Origin: PALSA-693 sp963834725
GTDB lineage: Bacteria > Actinomycetota > Acidimicrobiia > Acidimicrobiales > Palsa-688
Assembly: GCA_963834725.1 (NCBI GenBank)
Contig: CAWICN010000001.1
Coordinates: 434,001 to 498,000 of the forward strand
Direction: 5' to 3'
DNA length: 64,000 nt
The position numbers and the translations under genes are program-made. Of the stretch, positions 50,690 through 59,108 are shown one piece after another (the stretch's first letter is position 1; each line of letters begins with the position of its first letter). The notes beneath the pieces were generated by a model. That model searched no databases. It saw only the letters and a program-made list of their open reading frames with translations, and had not been told where the DNA came from.

Positions 50690-51921
50690 GACACACCCCA
50701 ATGCTCGGCGAGCAGCTCGTAGGAGCGGACCCGGTCGGCGTGGCTGTGCGTCATCGTCGTCACGGCCAGCTCGTCGGCGCCTGTCACGGCGATGAGCCGC
50801 TCTAGCTCCTCGACGACGCGCGACGGAGATCCGACGATCTGGGTCGGGACGCGGTCAGCCACCAGCTCCCAGTCCTGGTCCATCCAGGTGTGAGCGGCCG
50901 CCTCCTCCTCGGTAGGGAAGGGGATGGCGCCTTCGCCCGTTCGGATGCCCAGGACCCACAGTCCATAACCGGCGGCGAGCCGGCGAGCTTCGCGATCGCT
51001 GTCTGCTACGACGGCGTCGACCGACACGCAGAGGTACGGCCGGTCGAGTTCGGGTCCCGGACGAAAGGTGGCGCGGTAGGCCTGTACGGCTTCGAGGATG
51101 GTCGCGGGGCTCACATGGTAGTTGGCTGCGAAGCGCAGCGCCTGGTGGCCAGCCACCTCGGCGCTCTCTCCTGCGCTGCTGCCCAGAATCCAGATCTGCA
51201 CACCGGCGCCCTCGCCTGGTGTCACATGCACCTCCAGCCCGTGGGCGCGATACTCGCCGCAGAGCAGCGCCAGGATGTCATCGATCTGCTGGGTGTAGCC
51301 CGGCGTGATCGCCTCCGGTTGTTGAAGTAGATCCCGGGTCAACGCGATGCGGGGGGAGTGCCGGAGCCGCTCCAGTGGAGGGGGGGAGGGGATCAGAACG
51401 CCGTCGACCGTGTGCGCTTCCCGGGCGGAGCGGCGCGGTGCAGAATCGGAGCCAGGTCCGGCCCGGTCGGGACCGTCGGTGGTCGTACCCGGCCGGGTGT
51501 TCGACCACTCCTGCAGCTCGGCCGGCGCCGGGATGGCGGGCTCGGCTCTGCTGGCACCGCCGGATCGCCGGGAAGTGCCCCGGGTGCGGCCCAGGCCAAG
51601 GTCCAGGCGGCCCGGATAGGCACAATCCAGCAGGCCGAACTCTTCGACCACCGATAGCGGGGTACGGTGCCCCAGTTGCACGCCCGCCGAGCCCACCCGG
51701 ATGGTGCGGGTGGCAGCTGCGGCCAGCCCGATCATGACGGCCGGAGCAGTGCCGGCCACTCCCGGATTCAGGTGGTGCTCGGCAAACCAGTATCTGCGGT
51801 ACCCAAGCGCTTCGGCGCGGCGGGCCAGATCGATCGAGTTGTGCACCGCCTGGGCGGCGGTTGCTCCCGACGGCACCGGTACCAGGTCCAGCACGGAGAG
51901 GGGTACACGGCGGCGGCTCAC
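50686..51921 (-). CDS. LLM monooxygenase, MsnO8 subfamily
   Basis: 411 aa. SVLDLVPVPSGATAAQAVHN, YRRYWFAEHHLNPGVAGTAP, RVGSAGVQLGHRTPLSVVEE and GRLDLGLGRTRG are MsnO8 signatures. The insertion at about 115-190 is Ser/Arg/Pro-rich and longer than in the shortest members, but the rest is complete (IWILGSSAGESAEVAGHQAL). FMN-linked with a separate reductase is typical. It overlaps both neighbours by 4 nt, so the four genes are co-translated. Confidence 0.9.
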   Translation of the reverse strand: MSRRRVPLSVLDLVPVPSGATAAQAVHNSIDLARRAEALGYRRYWFAEHHLNPGVAGTAPAVMIGLAAAATRTIRVGSAGVQLGHRTPLSVVEEFGLLDCAYPGRLDLGLGRTRGTSRRSGGASRAEPAIPAPAELQEWSNTRPGTTTDGPDRAGPGSDSAPRRSAREAHTVDGVLIPSPPPLERLRHSPRIALTRDLLQQPEAITPGYTQQIDDILALLCGEYRAHGLEVHVTPGEGAGVQIWILGSSAGESAEVAGHQALRFAANYHVSPATILEAVQAYRATFRPGPELDRPYLCVSVDAVVADSDREARRLAAGYGLWVLGIRTGEGAIPFPTEEEAAAHTWMDQDWELVADRVPTQIVGSPSRVVEELERLIAVTGADELAVTTMTHSHADRVRSYELLAEHWGVS

Positions 51922-53321
51922 GACCCCGGTCCTGCGTCGTTCGAGTGCCGATCGACGGCATCGGCGCGGCCTCGGGCCGGCTTCAGAGGAGGCAAACCAA
52001 GGTGTTCCCGCAGGGTCGTCCCCTGGTAGTTGGCGCGAAAGACCCCGCGTTCCTGCAACAGCGGAACGACCTTGTCAGCGAAGTCATCGAGGCCGCCGGG
52101 CGTGATGTGAGGAACGAGGATGAATCCATCGCAGACTCCGTCTCTGACGAATTGCTCCATCTGGTCGGCGATGGTCCCCGCCGATCCGACGAAGGACTGA
52201 CGGGCGCTCACCTCGATCATCAGCTGGCGGATGGAAAGGTGCTTGGCCTCCGCCAACTCCCGCCATTGTCGGGCTGTGCTCTGCGGGTCTCTGTGCATCC
52301 GCACCGAGGCCCGCCCCGGCGCGATCGTGTCGGTGCTGATCAGGGGCTCGAGGTCGGGAAGCGGACCATCCGGGTCGTATTGGGACAGGTCCCGGTTCCA
52401 GACCTGCTCCATCAGCTTGATGGCCGTCGCCCCGCTCACCTGATGTTTCCTCACATGCCGTGATAGCTCCTGGGCCTCGGCGTCGGTGTCGGCCAGTACG
52501 AATGTGGCGGCCGGCATGACGACCAGCTCGTCAGCCCGCCGGCCGTACCGGGCCAGCCGGCCCTTCACGTCGGCATAAAAATCCCGGCCGCTGGCGTAGC
52601 TGCTGTGCCGGGTGAAGATGGCGTCCGCCGTTTCGGCCGCGAATTCCCGCCCCTCGTCCGAGTCCCCGGCCTGGAGGATCACGGGCCGGCCCTGGGGGCT
52701 GCGAGGCACATTGAAGCGGCCCGAGATCTGGAACTGGTCGTCGTGATGATCGAAGGCCCCCGCGGCGCGGTTCGAAACAAAGACGCCGGACGTCTTGTCC
52801 GCCACGATCTCGTCGCCGTCCCACGAGTCGAACAGCTCCCACGCCGTCAGCATGAACTGCTTGGCACGGTGGTAGCGCTGCTCCTGTGGCAGAAAGCCCC
52901 CACGGCGGAAGTTCTCCCCCGTGAAGGCATCCCACGACGTCACTACATTCCACCCGGCCCGTCCCGCCGAGAGATGGTCCAGGGTGGCGAACTGCCGGGC
53001 CACCTCGTACGGTTCGTTGAAGGTGGAGTTGATGGTGCCGGTGAGTCCCAGGCGATCGGTGACGGCGGCCAGGGCGGCCAGGACGGTGAAGGTGTCCGGG
53101 CGGCCGACCACGTCCAGGTCGTAGATCTGGCCGCCCTGCTCGCGCAGGCGCAGCCCTTCGGCCAGGAAGAAGAAGTCGAAGCAGGCTCGCTCGGCGGTGC
53201 GGGCCATGTGCGCGAAGGAGCTGAAATCGATCTGGCTCCCGGAGCGCGGATCGCTCCACACCGTCGTGTTATTGACGCCAGGGAAATGGGCAGCCAGGTG
53301 CAATTGTTTCTTACGTGTCAT
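51918..53321 (-). CDS. NtaA/SnaA/DszA-type FMN-dependent monooxygenase
   Basis: 467 aa, full length for the nitrilotriacetate monooxygenase-like branch. KKQLHLAAHFPGVNNTTVWS starts the TIM barrel, followed by AERACFDFFFLAEGLRLREQ, GLTGTINSTFNEPYEVARQF, SAGRAGWNVVTSWD and PVILQAGDSDEGREFAAETA. Such enzymes oxidise organosulfur or amino-polycarboxylate compounds with FMNH2 from a partner reductase. ATG 53321 overlaps the stop of the upstream LLM gene and its stop overlaps the MsnO8-type gene. Confidence 0.92.
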   Translation of the reverse strand: MTRKKQLHLAAHFPGVNNTTVWSDPRSGSQIDFSSFAHMARTAERACFDFFFLAEGLRLREQGGQIYDLDVVGRPDTFTVLAALAAVTDRLGLTGTINSTFNEPYEVARQFATLDHLSAGRAGWNVVTSWDAFTGENFRRGGFLPQEQRYHRAKQFMLTAWELFDSWDGDEIVADKTSGVFVSNRAAGAFDHHDDQFQISGRFNVPRSPQGRPVILQAGDSDEGREFAAETADAIFTRHSSYASGRDFYADVKGRLARYGRRADELVVMPAATFVLADTDAEAQELSRHVRKHQVSGATAIKLMEQVWNRDLSQYDPDGPLPDLEPLISTDTIAPGRASVRMHRDPQSTARQWRELAEAKHLSIRQLMIEVSARQSFVGSAGTIADQMEQFVRDGVCDGFILVPHITPGGLDDFADKVVPLLQERGVFRANYQGTTLREHLGLPPLKPARGRADAVDRHSNDAGPGS

Positions 53322-54529
53322 GGCTCCAAACCCGCATGGGCGTAGCGGTTTGCCGGACGGGTGAGATTAAAGCGCCCCTGTAAGGTCCCGGAGTCGTAGG
53401 TGGTCCGGAAGAGCGACCGACGCTGAAGTTCCGGGACCAGTTCATCACACATGAGCCGCAGGTCGTGAGGCAGGCCCGCTGGCCGGAGACGAAACCCGTC
53501 CAGCCCGGCCGGCAGCCAGCCCTGCATGAGATCAGCCAGGCCCGTCGCTGTGCCCACAAAGACCACGGCGTCACTGCGGTAGGCCTCGCCGAGCATGTCG
53601 TCGAGTCGCGACTTCCGGTCCCTCGCCTCGACCGGCGTGGAGCCGAGGAACACCACGAGGTCGGCCAACAAGGCGGCCCTCGGACCGGGCTTGCCGATCG
53701 TCGAGTGCAGCTCTGTCAGTTCCGTTGCGATCCGGCCAGCGTCGCCGGCATCCTGCGGGGTGACGAAGACGACATCGGCGCTGCTCGACGCAAAGCGATA
53801 AGGAAGTGTCGAGTGGGCCAACGCCGCCACCAGGGGCTGACCTTGCGGTGGGCGGGGCGTGATCGCGGGCCCCCTGACGGAGAACCACTGGCCCGTGAAA
53901 TCGATGTAATGCAACTTGGCCCGGTCGATGAACCTCCCGGAGGCGATATCGCGGATCTCGGCGTCGTCCTCCCAGCTGTCCCAGAGGCGGCGCAGCACCT
54001 CGACATAGTCGGCCGCCTCTGCCAACAGATCCTCGACCAGCACCTGCCGAGCGGCCGGATCGACGTCCGACCCGACCGTCGGAAACGTCCGCCGACCGAA
54101 GTGGCCGGCTTCGTCGGGTCGGGCCGAGACCTGAACCCGTACCCCGGCTCGCCCCAGACTGACGTAGTCGAGGGTGGCTATCGCCTTGGAGACATGGAAC
54201 GGTTCAGTATGAGTGACCGTCACACTGGGTACCAGCCCGATCCGGCTGGTCAGGGGCGCGACCCGAGCCGCGACCAGCACCGAGTCCAGGCGGCCTCGCA
54301 CCAGGTCGGTCCGGTGGCCCGGCGACGCCGGCCGGCCTGCCGGCAACGCCAGTGAGTCCTCGATGGTCAGGAAGTCGAATAGGCCCTGTTCGGCCAGGCG
54401 GGCCAGCTCGACCCAGTACCCGGATGTGAACACCTCCGCTGGTCGCGCCGATGGCTCCCTCCAGCCGGCCGGATGCCACCCGGCCCCATCCAGCGCTACG
54501 GCCAGGTGCAGATGCCGGTCACCGCTCAA
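53318..54529 (-). CDS. LLM-class FMN-dependent monooxygenase, first gene of the operon
   Basis: 403 aa from TTG 54529, with GGGAAG about 9 nt upstream; a better in-frame start is not seen. HLHLAVALDGAGWHPAGWRE, LAEQGLFDFLTIEDSLALPA, RIGLVPSVTVTHTEPFHVSK and GRAGVRVQVSARPDEAGHFG are typical of NtaA-like proteins. The order (this gene, NtaA type, MsnO8 type, GNAT) with 4-nt overlaps suggests a single pathway. Confidence 0.88.
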   Translation of the reverse strand: MSGDRHLHLAVALDGAGWHPAGWREPSARPAEVFTSGYWVELARLAEQGLFDFLTIEDSLALPAGRPASPGHRTDLVRGRLDSVLVAARVAPLTSRIGLVPSVTVTHTEPFHVSKAIATLDYVSLGRAGVRVQVSARPDEAGHFGRRTFPTVGSDVDPAARQVLVEDLLAEAADYVEVLRRLWDSWEDDAEIRDIASGRFIDRAKLHYIDFTGQWFSVRGPAITPRPPQGQPLVAALAHSTLPYRFASSSADVVFVTPQDAGDAGRIATELTELHSTIGKPGPRAALLADLVVFLGSTPVEARDRKSRLDDMLGEAYRSDAVVFVGTATGLADLMQGWLPAGLDGFRLRPAGLPHDLRLMCDELVPELQRRSLFRTTYDSGTLQGRFNLTRPANRYAHAGLEP

Positions 54530-54700
54530 GTCAGATATCTTCCCGTGTTCCGGACCGAGCCATCCAGGCCCGGCGGATAGTGGTTGTCGGTGTCTGGACG
54601 CCCGCTGATGGCCCTGCCGTTCCTTCTGCTTGCAAACTTGACCGAATAAGTCGAGAATCTAGCTGGTCCCGAGGCGGATCGCCAACCTGTACACCAGCGA

Positions 54701-55708
54701 CTACCAGCCGCGCATGTCCACTGGCCATATGGCGAGCACCTCGGTGCGGCCCGCGTCGACGACGTGCATCCGTTCGTGGTAGGCGACGGTGGGATCGACG
54801 TGAGCGGGGACGACTTCGACCTGGTCGCCGACCTTGGGCAGCGGCTGGCCTTCCGCCGGCCCGAAGGTGATGTGCTCGTCGGAGCAGAACCGCACCGGAG
54901 CGTCGTTGGCCAGGGACGGGTTGCCATGATCCATACCAAGTGCCTTCAGCCCGCAGTCGGCCACCGCCCAGCCGGCCGGGTTGACCGAGATAACCGTGGC
55001 CAGCACCGTGAGCGCGGTGCGGAACGGCAGTCCCAGCTTGGCATAGGCCGTATCCATGAGAACGTACGAGCCGGCCTGGATCTCCGTCGCCATCTCGTTG
55101 ATGTCGTAGCTGCCGGTGCCGCCGGCCGAGACCACTTCGCCGCCGACGTCGCGATGAGCGGCCACGAGTATCTCCATTGAGTGTTCGACCTGCCGTACCC
55201 GCTCGCCACGGTCGGCCAGGCCCACGGCATGGCCCTCGTAGCCCATCACCCCCCGGACGTTGAGGCCTCGGGCCCGAGCCCGGTCAGCCAGCCGGCCGGC
55301 GGTGACAGGGTCGCACCCGCAGCGGGGGAGGCCGACGTTAACGTCGATCAGTACCGCCGGTAGGCCAGCGGCCGCAGCTGCCTGGATCGTCTCGGCCGAG
55401 TCCACCGCAACCGTTACCTGGACGCCGCCGTCGACGAGGGGAGTGAGCCGGGAGTAGTCGAGGACTTCATTGGCCAGAAGCAGATCGCTGCCGAGGCCGG
55501 CCTTGGCCATCACCTCCATCTCCCGGATGGTCGCGCAGGTAAAGTTGGCGTGTCCGGCTGCCTCCTGCCTGCGGGCGAGCTCGGTGCACTTGTGGGCTTT
55601 GACGTGTGGGCGCAACCTGTCGCCGGGCCGCGCCGCGGCCATGCCGGCCAGGTTCGCTTCGAGGGCGGGGCCGTCCACCAGGAGCGCGGGTGTTTGCAGG
55701 CGCAGCAC
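54701..55708 (-). CDS. D-threonine aldolase / D-serine dehydratase-like PLP enzyme
   Basis: 335 aa from GTG 55708 (GTG 55744 is possible). The alanine-racemase-type barrel carries the PLP lysine in RPHVKAHKCTELARRQE, then GFxxxx-like segments LLANEVLDYSRLTPLVD and VLIDVNVGLPRCG. The C-terminal beta domain has FCSDEHITFG and VVPAHVDPTVAYHERMHVVD, with the metal-binding His/Asp of the DTA/DSD1 branch. It would cleave D-threonine or D-3-hydroxyaspartate-like amino acids. The gene is upstream of the LLM operon with 170 nt between. Confidence 0.85.
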   Translation of the reverse strand: MLRLQTPALLVDGPALEANLAGMAAARPGDRLRPHVKAHKCTELARRQEAAGHANFTCATIREMEVMAKAGLGSDLLLANEVLDYSRLTPLVDGGVQVTVAVDSAETIQAAAAAGLPAVLIDVNVGLPRCGCDPVTAGRLADRARARGLNVRGVMGYEGHAVGLADRGERVRQVEHSMEILVAAHRDVGGEVVSAGGTGSYDINEMATEIQAGSYVLMDTAYAKLGLPFRTALTVLATVISVNPAGWAVADCGLKALGMDHGNPSLANDAPVRFCSDEHITFGPAEGQPLPKVGDQVEVVPAHVDPTVAYHERMHVVDAGRTEVLAIWPVDMRGW

Positions 55709-55919
55709 GACGCGACAGTAGCTATGCAGCCAAGCTCGGGTCACGCCTGTGGGTCAGATCAAGAGTTTCCTCTCATATTTGCCAAACACGACGAGCGAGG
55801 TGGCGCCGCGAGCTGAGATGGGCGACCCGCCTGATCGACGCCCAGAGGAGCTCCTCCACAAGGTGGAGTTCATTTTCCGCAAGTCCTACGGCGTCGCGGC
55901 CGAAACGGGCCGTCCGACC

Positions 55920-56789
55920 CTATGAGAGCTGGCACATGGCGACGAAGTGGAGCACCGCGTCGTTGAAGCCCTCCGGCTGCTCGGCGTTGATAGCGTGACC
56001 CCCTTCGAGGTCGACGACCTGGAGCTGCGAGATGGCCGCGCGCGCCTCTTCGACATGGGGGCGGAAGCCGCTTTCCCAGCGTCCATTCACCAGAAGCACC
56101 GGCACGTCCAGCTCGGCGAGATCGTCGACACAACGCCACGCGTCGAGGTGGCGTCCGAAGTAGCCGAGCACGGGCAACTCGACCGTGTCGGCCGCTGCGA
56201 CGAGTCGGCTCTTCAGGGCCGGTGGCAGACGCGACGCGTGGATCGGATGGATCGGAAGGTCGCGTGTTGTGACGGGCTTGGTTGCCGGTGCGCGCTCAGG
56301 CCGGGCATGATTGACCGCTCCAGCTTCATTGCGTCTGACGCCGAATGCGGCCCGAGAGTTCGTGAAGATGACACCGAGGACACGGTCTGGGAAGGCCAGG
56401 CTGTAGCGCAAGACGACCGCGGCGCCGAAGGACTGTCCACACACCCACCAACGCTCGATGCCGGCTTCGGCGCGGATCCGGTCGATCGCGGCGAGAAGCC
56501 GGGCTGGCCCGTAGTCGTCGGCGCCGTCACTCATCGGCGAATGGCCGTGCCCGACAAGCTCGACCATGATCAAGTGCAGCTCGTTGCCAAGGGCGTCGCG
56601 ATTCGCGTCCCATTGGGAGTTGCACGACAGCAGACCGTGCACCAAGAGCATCGCTGGTCCATCAGGGCGGCCCGTGTGCTCGGCAAAGATCGTGGCGCCA
56701 CCGTAGCTGATTCGTGGTTGGCCACCATTTAGTCCCGGGATGGGCCTGCGATTAGCCTGACGGTGGTGCCACGAAGCCCAAGCCAGCAT
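55920..56789 (-). CDS. Alpha/beta hydrolase
   Basis: 289 aa from ATG 56789 (start uncertain; the frame is open to 56936). GPAMLLVHGLLSCNSQWDAN (oxyanion hole), WWVCGQSFGAAVVLRYSLAF (nucleophile in GQSFG), VPVLLVNGRWE (acid region) and the terminal His in LEGGHAINAEQPEGFND are in order. It may be an esterase, lactonase or C-C bond hydrolase. It is divergent from another hydrolase at 56859. Confidence 0.85.
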   Translation of the reverse strand: MLAWASWHHRQANRRPIPGLNGGQPRISYGGATIFAEHTGRPDGPAMLLVHGLLSCNSQWDANRDALGNELHLIMVELVGHGHSPMSDGADDYGPARLLAAIDRIRAEAGIERWWVCGQSFGAAVVLRYSLAFPDRVLGVIFTNSRAAFGVRRNEAGAVNHARPERAPATKPVTTRDLPIHPIHASRLPPALKSRLVAAADTVELPVLGYFGRHLDAWRCVDDLAELDVPVLLVNGRWESGFRPHVEEARAAISQLQVVDLEGGHAINAEQPEGFNDAVLHFVAMCQLS

Positions 56790-56858
56790 TGGCCGCTGAA
56801 AGGGGTCGGGCGCAGAGTGCTGTCGTGTCTCGTCTAAGAAAGCGAGAAATATTCTACC

Positions 56859-57761
56859 GTGCCATATATAGAGAGTGAAGGTGTGAGACTGTATGCGGAG
56901 GAGACTGGCAGCGGACCGCCGATCGTCTGGGTCCATGAGTTTGCCGCCGACTTGCGCACCTGGGAAGGACAGGTCCGCCGATTCAGTCGCGACTATCGCT
57001 GCATCACCTACAACGCTCGAGGCTATCCCCCGTCAGACGTTCCAGACACCGATGACGCCTACACGTACGAAGTCCAGTGCGAGGATTTGCGTGCCGTGCT
57101 GGATGGTTTTGAGATTGATAAGGCGCACATTGTTGGCTTGAGTATGGGCGCATACTCGGGCCTGCAGTTCGCTATGGGTAGCCCCGAGAGGGTCACTTCC
57201 TTACTTTTCGCAAGCGGAGGCACGGGTTCACTTCGCGACGGTGGAGAGCAGCACGTGATCGATATGGACCAGGGCGCGGCGCACATGTTGCGCGAGGGAA
57301 TGCCGTCCGCTGCCGCCGGCCTTGCCGTGGGCGCTACCCGCGTTCAACTACTCAACAAGGACATTCGCGGATGGGAGGAGTTCAGGCGCTTCCTGGCGGA
57401 GCATTCCGCCGCCGGATCGGCTATGACGTTGCGGAATTTTCAAGCGCGCCGGCCCTCGATCTTTGACTTCGAAGCGGCGCTGGCACAGTTGGACGTCCCG
57501 GTGCTTCTGGCCGTGGGCGACGAGGATGATCCTGTCATCGAGGTAAACATATTTCTGAAGCGTGTGTTACCCCGCGCCGGACTATGGGTATGCCCGAAGA
57601 CGGGTCACGGTATCAATCTCGAAGAGCCAGGTGCTTTCAACCAGGTCGCGGCGTGGTTCTTCAATTCGGTGGAACACGGACGCTGGGGACGACGCGACCC
57701 CCGGGCGACGCCGGGCCGGTCAGCTATTATCGGCGACGAAGAGGATCGCCCCCCGGGGTGA
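56859..57761 (+). CDS. Alpha/beta hydrolase
   Basis: 300 aa from GTG 56859. YAEETGSGPPIVWVHEFAAD, AHIVGLSMGAYSGLQFAM (nucleophile in GLSMG), VPVLLAVGDEDD (acid) and VCPKTGHGINLEEPGAFNQV (His) make a full catalytic set. HE replaces the usual HG at the oxyanion hole (VHEF). Substrate is unknown. The last 30 residues are disordered. Confidence 0.9.
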   Translation: MPYIESEGVRLYAEETGSGPPIVWVHEFAADLRTWEGQVRRFSRDYRCITYNARGYPPSDVPDTDDAYTYEVQCEDLRAVLDGFEIDKAHIVGLSMGAYSGLQFAMGSPERVTSLLFASGGTGSLRDGGEQHVIDMDQGAAHMLREGMPSAAAGLAVGATRVQLLNKDIRGWEEFRRFLAEHSAAGSAMTLRNFQARRPSIFDFEAALAQLDVPVLLAVGDEDDPVIEVNIFLKRVLPRAGLWVCPKTGHGINLEEPGAFNQVAAWFFNSVEHGRWGRRDPRATPGRSAIIGDEEDRPPG

Positions 57762-57841
57762 TGTGCGACTCGCGGAGCTTATATCGTTCGAGGCGGCGCG
57801 GTCGTCGGGTGATGGCGGTCCTCCGGTTGTGTGAGATTGGA

Positions 57842-59104
57842 TCAGATAGGGGTTGCGCCGCGAATCAGATCGAGAATGGGAAGGAGGTAGCGGACGAAGG
57901 CGCCGGGGTTCTCCTGCATAGGGAAATGGCCTACGCCCCGCATGACGGTGTGGGTGGATCCGGGGATTGCCTGGTGGGCGTTGGCGCCCATCTCCGCCGT
58001 CCCGCTCCAATCGTAATCGCCATTGAGTATGTGGACCGCGCAGCGACTGGTGTCGATCTCGGTGACCCGTTCGCGCAGGTCGTAGTCGACCATGTAGTAG
58101 TAGAGGTCACCCAGGAACGCCGGGGGCCAGCCGGCCGAGTAGACCTGCGAGACCTCCTTGATATACGCCTCGGGTGAGGCGGGCGCACACAGGCCCTCCA
58201 TGATCCGGGCTTTGGCCTGATTGCTGACCTGGGGATGCCAGAAGCCATCGAGAGCGTCGGGGTCCCCGCCGATATAGAGACTGCCTTCTACTGAGACGAC
58301 GGCCCGGAACACTGCTGGGTGGTGCAGAGCCAGGTCCAGGGCAAGGAGTCCCCCCACCGAGCACCCCATGAATACCGGGCGATCCAGTTGGAGGGCCTCG
58401 CCGAGCGCGACGGGCACCTGGCGGAGGAACGAACCGGTGAGCCGATACTCCTCCTCCCACCACCGCTTGCCGACCGGGGGGATCGACTTGCCGTGGAAAG
58501 GCAGGTCGTAGGCGAAGAGCTGGAAATGGTCGGTGATCTCGGCCGTCTCGAAGAGGTGGCGCCATTGGACGCTGTGGGCTCCAGCGGTGTGCTGGAGGAG
58601 CAGCGGAATCCCCGTCCCAACGTGTTCGTAGTAGATGCGGTGGTCTCGACCGTCGAGGTCGAGGTGTACGTATCGCCCCACCGGTGCGTCGTGACGGGGA
58701 ACGGGACCGGGCTCGTCGGCCGCGGGTCGAGCGGCGGCTGGCCGGGGGCGGAGCAGCTCGATCGCCCGCTCGAGCGCCGGTGCGTACTGCCAGTACCGGA
58801 CTGGGTCAGCGTCGATCTCCAGCAGGCCGCCGGCCGCGACCGCGAAGATCTCGTTGGCCAGGCGTGGCGGCACGGCTTCGAGGAGCGGGGCCCAGGCGTC
58901 CGAGGGACCGTGGACGGTGATGACATCGGGCCCGGGTTCGGGTACGCCGGCGCGGATCACCCCGTCCACGACGCCGAAGCCGGTGAGCGCGTCGCCAACG
59001 GCCAAGCGGATGCCGCCGGTCCAATGCCGGACGGCCAGGCGCAGCTCGCCGTCGGCCGCCGCTCGGGCCGTCAGCTGGTCGGTGTCGGGTAGGAGGAGCG
59101 GCAC
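57842..59104 (-). CDS. Alpha/beta hydrolase with an N-terminal SCP2-like domain, coupled to the monooxygenase
   Basis: 420 aa from GTG 59104, 4 nt after the stop of the Baeyer-Villiger monooxygenase; an open extension to 59287 overlaps that gene and is rejected. Residues 1-110 (ELRLAVRHWTGGIRLAVGDA, VITVHGPSDAWAPLL) resemble a sterol-carrier-like ligand pocket. The rest is a hydrolase: IPLLLQHTAGAHSVQWRHLF, VFMGCSVGGLLALDLALHHP (nucleophile), VHILNGDYDWSGTAEMG (acid) and MRGVGHFPMQENPGAFVRYL (His). It probably hydrolyses the ester or lactone made by the monooxygenase. Confidence 0.85.
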   Translation of the reverse strand: MPLLLPDTDQLTARAAADGELRLAVRHWTGGIRLAVGDALTGFGVVDGVIRAGVPEPGPDVITVHGPSDAWAPLLEAVPPRLANEIFAVAAGGLLEIDADPVRYWQYAPALERAIELLRPRPAAARPAADEPGPVPRHDAPVGRYVHLDLDGRDHRIYYEHVGTGIPLLLQHTAGAHSVQWRHLFETAEITDHFQLFAYDLPFHGKSIPPVGKRWWEEEYRLTGSFLRQVPVALGEALQLDRPVFMGCSVGGLLALDLALHHPAVFRAVVSVEGSLYIGGDPDALDGFWHPQVSNQAKARIMEGLCAPASPEAYIKEVSQVYSAGWPPAFLGDLYYYMVDYDLRERVTEIDTSRCAVHILNGDYDWSGTAEMGANAHQAIPGSTHTVMRGVGHFPMQENPGAFVRYLLPILDLIRGATPI

Positions 59105-59108
59105 GCGA

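Noticed and set aside
54530..54700. SAM-type riboswitch before the sulfur-type operon
   Set aside because: The leader lacks the conserved core of known SAM riboswitches.
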